NCBI GenBank assembly: GCA_015489185.1
Contig: WGAE01000033.1
Location: 1-17,086 of the forward strand
Direction: 5' to 3'
Source of the DNA: Campylobacterales bacterium
GTDB lineage: Bacteria > Campylobacterota > Campylobacteria > Campylobacterales > QNZT01
DNA: 17,086 bases
Under the pieces are notes generated by a model, which was given only the letters and a program-made list of their open reading frames with translations, was not told where the DNA came from and made no database searches. This document shows, piece after piece, positions 1 through 7,049 of the stretch. The position numbers and the translations under genes are program-made. The stretch's first letter is position 1, and each line of letters opens with the position of its first letter.

Positions 1-11
1 ATATTGCACAT

Positions 12-41
12 ATTATAGTAAAAGTCATTAAAAATGAACAA
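12..41 (-). promoter_or_regulatory. Putative divergent promoter leaving the window leftwards
   Basis: Read on the minus strand, TTGTTC (36-41) is followed after 18 bases by a perfect TATAAT (12-17). It would transcribe a gene lying left of the window, divergent from pgm. The region is AT-rich, so a chance match is quite possible. The gene it would serve is not visible. Confidence 0.3.
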
Positions 42-112
42 ACGAAAACGACTTCATGAGAGATTATTTATAAAAAAATGTTAAAATTACAGTAAGCAAA
101 AAAGGAGTCAAA

Positions 113-1750
113 ATGCACCCCAAAGCAGGAGAACCCGCACCCAAAGAGATACTGGAAAACATCCCTGAACTTATCGAAAATTACTATAAACTCGTACCTG
201 ACCCTTCCGTTCCTGCCGAACGTGTAAAGTTTGGAACATCAGGACACAGAGGCAGTGCCAATAAAAAGAGTTTTAACGAAACACATATCCTGGCGATTAC
301 ACAAGCGCTTTGCGATTATCGTAAAGAGTATCATATTACCGGACCTATCTTTGTCGGAAGAGATACCCACGCGCTCTCGGAACCCGCACAAAAAACCGCA
401 ATCGGTGTGCTAGCCGCCAACGAAGTACATACCTATATTGCCAAAGACGACGAATTTACACCGACACCGCTCGTTTCGTTCGCCATCATCGAATACAACG
501 AAAAAAACGATACCCATACATCAGACGGTATCGTCATCACACCTTCACACAATCCCCCTTCCGACGGCGGCTTCAAATATAATCCCCCAAACGGCGGACC
601 TGCAGATACCAATGTCACCAACTGGATTGAAAAGCGTGCCAACAAGCTGATCGAAGAGGGGCTGAAAGATGTCAAACACCTTCCATACGAAGAGGCACTG
701 CAAAGCCGTTTCATTGAACCGTACGACTTCATCACTCCGTATGTAGAGGCGTTGCCCAAAATCGTCAACCTCGAAGCGATTCGAAGATCCGGCATCAAAA
801 TCGGTGTCGATCCTCTGGGCGGATCGAGTCTCGGTGTCTATCGAAAAATCAAAGAGATGCACCATTTGAATCTGGAGATTGTCAATCCGAAGATCGATCC
901 GACATTCTCCTTCATGACGCTCGATCATGACGGGAAAATCCGTATGGACTGCTCTTCCCCCTACGCAATGGCGTCACTCATCAAACTTAAAAACGATTTC
1001 GATATCGCCTTTGCAAACGATGCAGATGCGGACAGGCACGGGATTGTTACCAAAAGCTCGGGCCTCCTGAACCCGAATCACTACCTCAGTGTTGCTATCA
1101 AATATCTGTTTAAAAACAGACCCGACTGGCGTGACGATCTGAAAATCGGAAAAACACTCGTCTCCAGTGCGATGATCGACAAAATCGCCCAGGCACTCGG
1201 CAGAAAAATTTTTGAAGTACCGGTCGGCTTCAAATGGTTCGCACTCGGACTCTTCAATGCGGAACTCGGATTTGCCGGAGAAGAGAGTGCCGGTGCCTCC
1301 TTTTTACGTATGAACGGCAGCACCTGGACAACCGACAAAGACGGTATCATTATGAACTTGCTCGCGGCGGAAATTCTTGCCGTCACCCAAAAAGATCCCG
1401 GGGAAATTTACCGACAACTCGAAGAGAAATTCGGCACCTCTTACTATCGTCGTGTCGATATTCCCGCCACTTCTGAAGAAAAAGAGAAGATCAAACATCT
1501 CTCACCCGAAGATATCGAAACCGATACCCTCGGCGGACATCCTATTATCGACATCTTCACCAAGGCGCCCGGTAACAGACAGGAGATCGGGGGAATTAAA
1601 ATCGTCACAAAAGAAGGGTGGATCGCCATTCGCCCGTCAGGTACGGAAGATATCTATAAAATCTATGCGGAAAGTTTCGTATCGTGGGAGCACCTGCAAC
1701 AGCTGCTACAAGATGCAACCAAAATTATTGCCGCCGCAATCGCCGAGTAG
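113..1750 (+). CDS. pgm: Phosphoglucomutase (alpha-D-glucose phosphate-specific)
   Basis: This cytoplasmic enzyme interconverts glucose 1-phosphate and glucose 6-phosphate, linking glycolysis/gluconeogenesis to glycogen and nucleotide-sugar synthesis. At 545 aa it has the usual length of the bacterial Pgm family. The four signature elements of the alpha-D-phosphohexomutase superfamily are visible in order: the N-terminal TSGHRG (42-47); the catalytic phosphoserine loop TPSHNP with Ser145; the Mg2+ loop NDADADRHG (Asp303, Asp305, Asp307); the sugar-binding GEESAG (389-394); and the phosphate-binding RPSGTED (507-513). The 'SHNPPSDGGFKYNPPNGGPAD' style of active-site loop points to the glucose-specific branch rather than PMM/PGM or GlmM. 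The start is supported by AAGGAG seven bases upstream. The gene appears to be transcribed alone and converges with the next gene. Confidence 0.96.
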   Translation: MHPKAGEPAPKEILENIPELIENYYKLVPDPSVPAERVKFGTSGHRGSANKKSFNETHILAITQALCDYRKEYHITGPIFVGRDTHALSEPAQKTAIGVLAANEVHTYIAKDDEFTPTPLVSFAIIEYNEKNDTHTSDGIVITPSHNPPSDGGFKYNPPNGGPADTNVTNWIEKRANKLIEEGLKDVKHLPYEEALQSRFIEPYDFITPYVEALPKIVNLEAIRRSGIKIGVDPLGGSSLGVYRKIKEMHHLNLEIVNPKIDPTFSFMTLDHDGKIRMDCSSPYAMASLIKLKNDFDIAFANDADADRHGIVTKSSGLLNPNHYLSVAIKYLFKNRPDWRDDLKIGKTLVSSAMIDKIAQALGRKIFEVPVGFKWFALGLFNAELGFAGEESAGASFLRMNGSTWTTDKDGIIMNLLAAEILAVTQKDPGEIYRQLEEKFGTSYYRRVDIPATSEEKEKIKHLSPEDIETDTLGGHPIIDIFTKAPGNRQEIGGIKIVTKEGWIAIRPSGTEDIYKIYAESFVSWEHLQQLLQDATKIIAAAIAE

Positions 1751-1753
1751 TTA

Positions 1754-1778
1754 CCGTAAGGCTCACCGGCCTTTACGG
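1754..1778. terminator. Hairpin between convergent genes
   Basis: CCGTAAGGC (1754-1762) pairs with GCCTTTACGG (1769-1778) across a six-base loop, with one bulged T. It lies in the convergent junction right after pgm and overlaps the last codons of the minus-strand gene. Neither side has a T-tract, so it is at best a weak bidirectional terminator. Confidence 0.3.
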
Positions 1779-2041
1779 CACTTCTCAAGCTCCTGTTTCA
1801 GACGTTGAATCTCTGCTTTGAGCAGTGCGTTTTCCTCTTTGAGGCTTTTGGGAGGGTTATGCGGAAGAATCTCTTTTTCAACTTCCTGTTCTTTCTCTTC
1901 ATCGACTAAAATATAGAGCACCTCTTTGCCCTCTTCTTCCACCGTTTCACTCTCCAGCGCTCCGGTACGTGCCATTTTGATCACATTGTAGATGCTTAGC
2001 TTATGTTTTCTGGCATAGGCTTTGACCGACATACGCTTCAT
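1763..2041 (-). CDS. Small helix-turn-helix-like protein with C-terminal coiled coil (unknown function)
   Basis: This is a 92-aa charged, soluble protein. Residues 1-30 (for example SVKAYARKHKLSIYNVIKMA) look like the first part of a MerR/excisionase-type winged-helix DNA-binding domain, and an acidic stretch and beta-like segment follow (YILVDEE). Residues 67-88 form a short leucine-heptad coiled coil (LKEENALLKAEIQRLKQEL), probably for dimerisation. There is no signal peptide or membrane segment. The start has a good GAGGAG ribosome-binding site five bases upstream. The gene stands alone, convergent with pgm and divergent from the DUF1456 gene. A DNA-binding regulator is the best guess, but I recognise no named family and cannot suggest a target. 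Confidence 0.75.
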   Translation of the reverse strand: MKRMSVKAYARKHKLSIYNVIKMARTGALESETVEEEGKEVLYILVDEEKEQEVEKEILPHNPPKSLKEENALLKAEIQRLKQELEKCRKGR

Positions 2042-2112
2042 AAAGACTCCTCTAAATTTTTTTCGAGATTGTACACAGAGACGGCTAAAGATTCCTATGC
2101 TACACTGCCAAT

Positions 2113-2580
2113 ATGATAAGAAACAGTGTCCTTCAGAAAATCAAAGAGATCGAAAACTTTTCTAACGAACAGATGCAAGAGATTTTTACTCTTGCAGGTA
2201 AACAGATACCTTTAAGTCGCATCGAAGGCTATCTTGCATCTCATGAAAGCAACAACTATCTTGCTTGCGGGGCAGAAGCGCTGGGGCACTTTCTGGATGG
2301 ACTGATCCTTTACAAACGTGGTCCTTCCGACAAAAAAACCGATAACAATAAACCGATTCAACTGACCAACAACCTGATTCTCAAAAAACTACGCGTCGCA
2401 TATAATCTCAAAGAGTCCGATCTGTATGCCATTTTCCAGACAGTCGATATCGATATCACCAAAAGTGAACTCAGCGCCCTTTTCAGAAAGGAGGAGCACC
2501 GAAAGTTTCGCTACTGTCCGGATGTGATACTTACACTTTTTCTGGAAGGCTTACAGAACTACCTGAAAACCCGTCAGTGA
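2113..2580 (+). CDS. DUF1456 (YehS-like) family protein
   Basis: This 155-aa cytoplasmic protein belongs to the DUF1456 family (E. coli YehS), whose function is not established. The family signature is an internal duplication, visible here. Residues about 6-66 (VLQKIKEIENF...FLDGL) match residues about 89-147 (ILKKLRVAYNL...FLEGL) in helix pattern and ending. The link contains the family-typical YKRG and a basic/polar loop, followed by the 'NNLILKKLR' motif that starts repeat two. No Shine-Dalgarno sequence is clear before the ATG, and the 71-base divergent gap has only a weak -10-like TACACT, so initiation may be weak or leaderless. Its last seven bases overlap the 3' end of the DUF808 gene on the other strand. 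Confidence 0.88.
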   Translation: MIRNSVLQKIKEIENFSNEQMQEIFTLAGKQIPLSRIEGYLASHESNNYLACGAEALGHFLDGLILYKRGPSDKKTDNNKPIQLTNNLILKKLRVAYNLKESDLYAIFQTVDIDITKSELSALFRKEEHRKFRYCPDVILTLFLEGLQNYLKTRQ

Positions 2581-3452
2581 TTTTTCCCGGTCACAAAAGA
2601 GACCACAAAGAGTGTAACCGTCCCGATCGCTGCTCCGACGGAAAGCTCCAGTAAAAGTGCCGGAATTTTCTGCGCAACTTCATGAAGTGCGGGAATATGA
2701 TGCACAAAAATACCGCCCGCTACCAGTAGCATCGCAAGTGTACCCACGACAGATAAAATTTTGATCACTTTGGGCAATGCCCGCACCAAAAAACGTCCGA
2801 TCACACGCAACCACTTTCCACCGTTCTCTTTACCCAGCACCACCAGCTTAAAGCCGATATCATCCATTCTGACCAGCAAAGCAACCAGACCGTATACCCC
2901 GACCGTCGCCAGCAACGCCACCAGGGAAACGACAAATATCTGTACAACCAGCGGCTGATGATCGACCGATCCCAAAGCGATAATGACAATCTCGATGGAG
3001 AGAATAAAATCGGTCCGTATCGCAGAAGCGATCTTTTTTTGCTCCTGCGCCAATATCTCCGCTTTGGTAAGTGACTTGTCCATCAAAGGTCTGCGATGAC
3101 GCTCTTTGTTTTGCTTTTTATGTGCAAAATATTCGTAAATCTTTTCCATTCCCTCATACGCCAAATAGAGCCCGCCGAGCATCAAAACAGGTCCAATCAG
3201 CCAGGGCGCAAACGCACTCATCAAAAACGCAAACGGTAAAATAATCGCCTTGTTCAGAAGTGAGCCTTTGGCAATCGCCCAGAGAACAGGCAATTCGCGT
3301 GACGAAGCAAAACCGCTGGTTTGCTCCGCCGTCACCGCCAGGTCATCTCCCAGTACACCCGCCGTTTTCTTGGTCGCGACTTTACTCATCGTCGCCATAT
3401 CATCCATCAGGGTCGCGATATCGTCAAAAAGTGCAAAAAAACCTCCGGTCAT
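2574..3452 (-). CDS. DUF808/YedI-family inner membrane protein
   Basis: This 292-aa polytopic membrane protein is of the DUF808 family (E. coli YedI), of unknown function. The family's characteristic N-terminus is present: GGFFALFDDIATLMDDMA, then the KTAGVLGDDLAV motif (29-40). Hydrophobic segments lie at about 68-100, 149-163, 168-195, 228-251 and 263-287, separated by the conserved charged stretch with K126-K130 and the RMDDIG/GKENGG region. It is the last gene of a leftward operon. Its ATG overlaps the stop of the preceding 53-aa gene as ATGA, which suggests translational coupling. The preceding genes encode a MotA/OmpA-type stator pair, so a link with that complex is possible but is inferred from synteny only. 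Its 3' end overlaps the convergent DUF1456 gene by seven bases. Confidence 0.9.
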   Translation of the reverse strand: MTGGFFALFDDIATLMDDMATMSKVATKKTAGVLGDDLAVTAEQTSGFASSRELPVLWAIAKGSLLNKAIILPFAFLMSAFAPWLIGPVLMLGGLYLAYEGMEKIYEYFAHKKQNKERHRRPLMDKSLTKAEILAQEQKKIASAIRTDFILSIEIVIIALGSVDHQPLVVQIFVVSLVALLATVGVYGLVALLVRMDDIGFKLVVLGKENGGKWLRVIGRFLVRALPKVIKILSVVGTLAMLLVAGGIFVHHIPALHEVAQKIPALLLELSVGAAIGTVTLFVVSFVTGKNH

Positions 3453-3610
3453 CGTTCTTTTTTCTCCTTCTTCTCCGCCTCGAACATTTTCTTAAATTTG
3501 CGCAGCAATCCTTTGCGTTGTGCCTCTTTCAGATAAATCCGCTCCTGCAACGCATAGCGTACACGTCGAAGATGCACCGGCACATATACTTCAAACTCAC
3601 TCTTTTTCAT
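3449..3610 (-). CDS. Small basic protein, 53 aa, unknown function
   Basis: A short reading frame of 53 codons begins MKKSEFEVYVPVHLRRVRY and ends in a lysine/glutamate-rich helix (KKMFEAEKKEKKER). It is strongly basic, has no membrane segment and probably stays in the cytoplasm, perhaps near the membrane. I do not recognise a family. Its reality is supported by position. The ATG overlaps the stop of the OmpA-like gene (ATGA), and its own stop overlaps the start of the DUF808 gene (ATGA). It therefore fills the gap between two operon genes exactly, with coupled junctions on both sides. It could be a small partner or linker for the stator-like complex, which is an inference from location. Confidence 0.7.
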   Translation of the reverse strand: MKKSEFEVYVPVHLRRVRYALQERIYLKEAQRKGLLRKFKKMFEAEKKEKKER

Positions 3611-4677
3611 CGGCTTAGAAATTTCTCCAACTCTTTGATCGTCTTTTCGTTTTTGATACGAAACTTGATCTCAATACGCCGCGAAGCCTCTTTATCCTCT
3701 CTGCCTTGATCATCGTAAATCAAATCGGCATAGGAACGTCCGCTGGCACTCAGATATTTTGCATACAGATCACGTTGTGACGGATCGCTCTCGTACAAAA
3801 ATTTCATCACTTCCAGCGCACGTTTCTGGGAAAGCGCCAGATTGTACAGATACCCGCCCACACTGTCGGTATGCCCTTCGATCGTAATTCCGTCGATATA
3901 TTGGCGAATCTCTTTATCCAGCAGCAGCGTGCGAATATATTTTTGCAAAATCGCCTTCAGTTCCTTTTTCGCGGTCGGTTTGAGGCGATACGAACCCTGC
4001 TTGAATAAAATATTTGACGCAAACCGCATCGCACCGCTTTTGGGATCGATCTGGATTTTATCCCCCAGTTTCTCTTTGAGCCTCTCCACCACCTTAATGC
4101 GAATACCGGTCAGACTTTTGATTTTGACTTTGGTGATATTGAGCTCTTCCACCAGTTTTTGGTGCTCCATACTTTGCGCCAGTAGTTTCTTGCCCAGTGC
4201 CGCAATTTCATCCTCTTTGAGAATTAAAACATTTTGCATTTTTGAGAGGTTCTCTTCCAGCTTTTGCGCTCGGTCTCCGGCAACACGCAACGCTTCATGA
4301 AGTTGTGCCAGTGAAGTGTTTGTCTCTTTTTCACGTAACTCATACCCGAGTAACAACGCTTTGAGTTTTTCCACCTCCTGCGCTCTCAGGGACAGTTTTC
4401 GCTTTGTCTGATCCTGTTCCTGTTGCATTGCCGCAAGTTCGTCGGCACTCTGTTGAAGCCGTTCGCGTAAACGTTGCAATGCCTTATCCTTAAACTGCAA
4501 CGCCTGTTCACTCATTCCCAGTGCGGTACGTTTGCGCTCCAGATCCTGCTGTACATAGACATAGCGCACGACAATCGCACCGACCACCAAAATAAAAACA
4601 AACAGAAGCCCCGCCATCAGATCCGCATAGGAGATCCAGAAATTCTGCTCTTCACACCCTTTATCTTCTTTGTACAT
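3607..4677 (-). CDS. MotB/ZorB-like OmpA-domain membrane protein
   Basis: This 356-aa protein has the layout of a stator B subunit. It has a short cytoplasmic N-terminus and then one membrane helix (about 20-40) preceded by FWISYADLMAGLL. In that motif Asp19 sits where MotB and ZorB carry the proton-binding aspartate. A long periplasmic coiled coil follows (about 42-190), then an OmpA/MotB peptidoglycan-binding domain (about 215-340) with EGHTDS (267-272), the NLALSQKRALEVMKFL helix and RRIEIKF (333-339). The long coiled coil is unusual for flagellar MotB. The gene sits three bases after the MotA/TolQ-like gene, so the two very likely form a proton-driven channel anchored to the cell wall. 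I favour a ZorB-like or uncharacterised stator over flagellar MotB. The ATGA junction with the next small gene suggests coupling. Confidence 0.85.
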   Translation of the reverse strand: MYKEDKGCEEQNFWISYADLMAGLLFVFILVVGAIVVRYVYVQQDLERKRTALGMSEQALQFKDKALQRLRERLQQSADELAAMQQEQDQTKRKLSLRAQEVEKLKALLLGYELREKETNTSLAQLHEALRVAGDRAQKLEENLSKMQNVLILKEDEIAALGKKLLAQSMEHQKLVEELNITKVKIKSLTGIRIKVVERLKEKLGDKIQIDPKSGAMRFASNILFKQGSYRLKPTAKKELKAILQKYIRTLLLDKEIRQYIDGITIEGHTDSVGGYLYNLALSQKRALEVMKFLYESDPSQRDLYAKYLSASGRSYADLIYDDQGREDKEASRRIEIKFRIKNEKTIKELEKFLSR

Positions 4678-4680
4678 CGT

Positions 4681-5985
4681 TTATGCCTGGGAATCCGTCT
4701 CTTTGAGTGACGCTAGCTGACGGATGATTTTTGCCGTCTCAGAGTCTATCAACTCCAGCGAGGTGCGCAGTTTGTTACTGTATGCTTCATCAAATTTTTG
4801 CAAATGCATATTAAATGCGGTCGCCACTTTCTGGCTCTCCAGCCGCATCGTATTGAGCGTATCCTGTACACGGGTATAGAGTTTTTCGATATGTTCGGCA
4901 TTGACGCTCTCCAGTGCACGACTCAGCGCTTCGGTATGTTTTGCCAGCAGCTGTGCCGTACGTGAAAGATTATTCTCTTTCATCTCCAGTTCCTGATTGA
5001 CAAGACGAAGTAGCCTGTGTGTCTCCTGCAGTGCCTGTACCACACTCTCCATCTGCGTTCTGATCTGATCGTAGGAGCCGTAGAGATGCTCACTCATCTG
5101 TATACTCTTTTCACTCAGTTTCAACATCTCTTCAAAATGCCTGGTCGACTTTTGAAACGCCTTTTGCTCCTGATGGACAATCGCCTCGAACATCTGCATA
5201 CGTTCATGAAGTGTCTGTTGCAAGCTTTCTATAAATGCGTTGGAAGAGATCTTTTCAAAGAGTGTATTGAGGTTTTCGAAGTTTTTCATACTATGGGTAA
5301 AATGTACCTGTTCAATTTCCTCTTTTGTCCAGAAAAAGCTACGCGTCTGTTCACGAATACGACGCACCGCCTTTTCAAACTCACTCATCCCTTTTTTTTC
5401 GAAAAAGATCCACCAAAGCGAGAGAAAAATACCGTATATCGAAACATAAAACGCCGTTCCGACACCACTCAGAAGCTGAGAGATTTCATGTTCGAGTTGT
5501 CCGGAATTGCGCGTGGAGAAGTCGGGCATCGTCAGAGCGATCGATACAAACGTACCCAAAATACCCAGTGTCGGGAAAAATCCGGCGGCTACCGAAGCAA
5601 AATTGTCGTTTCGAAGTGAAGTCGTAAAGTTTTTGATAAATTGATCAAACGGTGCGTTGGCTTTGTGCACTCCGCCGATTTCAAGCAGATTTTTATCGAT
5701 ATACTTCTCGAGTGCTTGTTGCAGACTACTCTGTTTGCGTTTAAATTTACACACCGCATAATAGGCGTTATGCTTCATGAAGAATAGATAGATAACAAAA
5801 ATCATCCCGATCATCACAACACTATGCATCTCCATCTTTAAAGGGATAAAATGCAAATAAGCGCCTATCGCTCCCGCTACCAGTAAAAGCGGTATCGAAA
5901 CCAGCCATAGCAGCCGGGGAAAACAGCTTGTACTTTTTTGATTTTGAATGTGAAAATCTACAAGATCGTCTTCATGAACTCTCAT
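4681..5985 (-). CDS. MotA/TolQ/ExbB (ZorA-like) proton-channel protein with long coiled-coil tail
   Basis: This is a 434-aa inner-membrane protein. Four membrane segments are visible: about 24-44, 54-71, 130-152 and 175-196. The third and fourth carry the MotA/TolQ/ExbB signature: SVAAGFFPTLGILGTFVSIA, then GVGTAFYVSIYGIFLSLWW. Residues about 200-430 form a largely helical, coiled-coil cytoplasmic region rich in Gln/Glu/Leu. Such a long tail is typical of ZorA-type stator units and absent from TolQ and ExbB, although the tail here is shorter than in the best-known ZorA proteins. The next gene encodes the matching OmpA-domain B subunit. The start has AAGGAG five bases upstream. No tolR/exbD or flagellar genes are adjacent. 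The substrate and the process it powers are not known from the sequence. Confidence 0.82.
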   Translation of the reverse strand: MRVHEDDLVDFHIQNQKSTSCFPRLLWLVSIPLLLVAGAIGAYLHFIPLKMEMHSVVMIGMIFVIYLFFMKHNAYYAVCKFKRKQSSLQQALEKYIDKNLLEIGGVHKANAPFDQFIKNFTTSLRNDNFASVAAGFFPTLGILGTFVSIALTMPDFSTRNSGQLEHEISQLLSGVGTAFYVSIYGIFLSLWWIFFEKKGMSEFEKAVRRIREQTRSFFWTKEEIEQVHFTHSMKNFENLNTLFEKISSNAFIESLQQTLHERMQMFEAIVHQEQKAFQKSTRHFEEMLKLSEKSIQMSEHLYGSYDQIRTQMESVVQALQETHRLLRLVNQELEMKENNLSRTAQLLAKHTEALSRALESVNAEHIEKLYTRVQDTLNTMRLESQKVATAFNMHLQKFDEAYSNKLRTSLELIDSETAKIIRQLASLKETDSQA

Positions 5986-6007
5986 ACAAACTCCTTGAAT
6001 ATCGTGG

Positions 6008-6016
6008 ATTATAACA
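6008..6016 (-). promoter_or_regulatory. Extended -10 promoter of the stator-like operon
   Basis: On the minus strand TG-T-TATAAT is a perfect extended -10 element. It lies 23 bases before the start codon of the MotA/TolQ-like gene. No good -35 is present at the usual distance, as expected for an extended -10 promoter. Confidence 0.5.
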
Positions 6017-6061
6017 TCTTAGATTTAGGCACATCTTGAAACAAAAAATTATCTTTTCTCA

Positions 6062-6070
6062 TGATATACT
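6062..6070 (+). promoter_or_regulatory. Extended -10 promoter of the LRR gene pair
   Basis: TG-A-TATACT is an extended -10 element ending 20 bases before the preferred ATG at 6091. The only TTGAAA nearby (6036-6041) is 23 bases away, too far for a standard -35. It faces away from the promoter at 6008-6016. Confidence 0.45.
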
Positions 6071-6090
6071 CAGATACCAAAGGAGTTTGC

Positions 6091-6636
6091 ATGCAACATC
6101 AAAAAGCGGCAGATAAGATCCAAATCACGCGGGAAAATCGTCTCCCCTATGTCGACCTCAGAAACCTGCAACTGACGGAAATACCGCAAGAGTTGCTGAC
6201 TGTGCCCTGGATAGAGAGCATCGCCCTTTCACAGAACGCAATTCGTGATCTCTCCCTGCTGCGCCGTTTCAGACATCTCAAAAAACTGGCACTTTCTCAT
6301 AATTGCATCGAAGATATTTCACCGCTGAAAGGTTTCGACAATCTCAAATACCTCTTTTTGCGTTACAACGAGATCCGAGACCTTACACCGCTTGCTGGGC
6401 TCAAAAAACTAAAAAAGCTGGTCCTCAACGACAACCGTATCGGCGACATCTCACCGCTGGCATCGATCCCGACACTGACATTTCTTGAGCTCTCCCGCAA
6501 CGAAATCAGAGAGTGTGCGCCGCTAAAGGAGCTGACGCGACTGAAGTGGCTCTCACTTGAAGGAAATCCTGTCGATCCCACAGTTTGCGGCAACCTGAAG
6601 CGGAAAATCGACTCGCTCTATATTTTTAAAATCTAA
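6091..6636 (+). CDS. Leucine-rich repeat protein (SDS22/internalin-like repeats)
   Basis: This 181-aa protein consists almost entirely of about six 22-residue leucine-rich repeats. Their pattern is LxxLxLxxNxIxDIxPL, clear at 63-80 (LKKLALSHNCIEDISPLK), 85-102, 107-124, 129-146 and 151-165. The 'DISPL' spacing is that of the SDS22/internalin class. There is no signal peptide, so it should be a cytoplasmic scaffold for protein-protein contacts. I chose the ATG at 6091 because AAAGGAG lies five bases upstream; an ATG at 6061 has no ribosome-binding site and overlaps the -10 element. It is followed 12 bases later by an antitoxin-like gene whose ribosome-binding site overlaps this stop codon. The binding partner and function are unknown. 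Confidence 0.85.
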   Translation: MQHQKAADKIQITRENRLPYVDLRNLQLTEIPQELLTVPWIESIALSQNAIRDLSLLRRFRHLKKLALSHNCIEDISPLKGFDNLKYLFLRYNEIRDLTPLAGLKKLKKLVLNDNRIGDISPLASIPTLTFLELSRNEIRECAPLKELTRLKWLSLEGNPVDPTVCGNLKRKIDSLYIFKI

Positions 6637-6648
6637 AGAGGCGTGCAG

Positions 6649-6867
6649 ATGTCCGACGAGATACACTTCACCCTCAAAAGCGATATGATTGAAGAGCTGA
6701 AACTTTTCAAAGAGCTCCTGCATAAGGATTACGACACGATGCTCCATGAAGCGCTGGAGCTCTACTTCGACGCGGTGCGCAAACGCATGCTGGAGAAGAA
6801 CTTCGAAGATGAAAACATGGAGACCAATCTCGACTTCGACGAGTTCTGGGATGGTGTGGATCTCTAA
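6649..6867 (+). CDS. Ribbon-helix-helix / antitoxin-like small protein
   Basis: This 72-aa protein has the shape of a ribbon-helix-helix DNA-binding subunit: a short strand (EIHFTLK, 4-10), helix A (about 12-26), helix B (about 29-48), and an acidic tail ending LDFDEFWDGVDL. Such acidic, aromatic tails are common in antitoxins that wrap around a toxin, but no RelE/PIN-type toxin gene is adjacent. The only partner is the LRR gene just upstream. I chose the ATG at 6649, with AAGAGG seven bases upstream; an in-frame GTG lies at 6643. The RHH assignment is from predicted secondary structure only. The gene ends two bases from the convergent 58-aa gene. Confidence 0.72.
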   Translation: MSDEIHFTLKSDMIEELKLFKELLHKDYDTMLHEALELYFDAVRKRMLEKNFEDENMETNLDFDEFWDGVDL

Positions 6868-6869
6868 AT

Positions 6870-7046
6870 CTAACTGCCCGGCTTCGGTTTGGGCTTGAAG
6901 TGGGTGCAGGGAGCGCCGCTGCTTTTTTGCACCACTGCCGAAGGAATCTGCCGTGACTTGAAACCAAACGCTTTACAACCATGCGGCGCACTTTGGTCCC
7001 ATGTGACGTAGTAGTAGAGGCAGCGCTTGCAGTTGATACGCTGCAA
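6870..7046 (-). CDS. Small cysteine-containing protein (58 aa), conserved-looking, unknown function
   Basis: The reading frame begins with TTG at 7046, and AGGAG sits seven bases upstream, overlapping the stop of the NosL-like gene. The protein has CKRC near the start (Cys6, Cys9), then YYVTWDQSAPHGCKAFGFKSR with Cys24, and SGAPCTHFKPK with Cys47 near the end. Four cysteines in this order suggest a small zinc- or metal-binding fold. I recall similar short 'C-x-x-C...YYVTWD...PHGCKAFGFKSR' proteins across proteobacteria, some with dubious automatic names, so I give no function. It lies three bases downstream of the NosL-like gene and is probably co-transcribed with it. A non-ATG start and short length make it easy to miss. 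Confidence 0.78.
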   Translation of the reverse strand: MQRINCKRCLYYYVTWDQSAPHGCKAFGFKSRQIPSAVVQKSSGAPCTHFKPKPKPGS

Positions 7047-7049
7047 AGA

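Noticed and set aside
2681..5980. Repeated short palindrome TTCATGAA (near 2681, 4291, 5203, 5776 and elsewhere)
   Set aside because: Most copies fall in coding sequence at similar His-Glu/Phe-Met codon pairs. Spacing is irregular and flanks differ, so I take it as codon-level coincidence rather than a repeat family.
4681..5985. Full Zorya defence system
   Set aside because: Only ZorA/ZorB-like genes are present. No ZorC, ZorD helicase or ZorE nuclease is found on either side, so calling it Zorya would be unsupported.
6061..6090. Upstream ATG start for the LRR protein at 6061
   Set aside because: It overlaps the extended -10 element and has no ribosome-binding site, whereas the ATG at 6091 has AAAGGAG five bases upstream.
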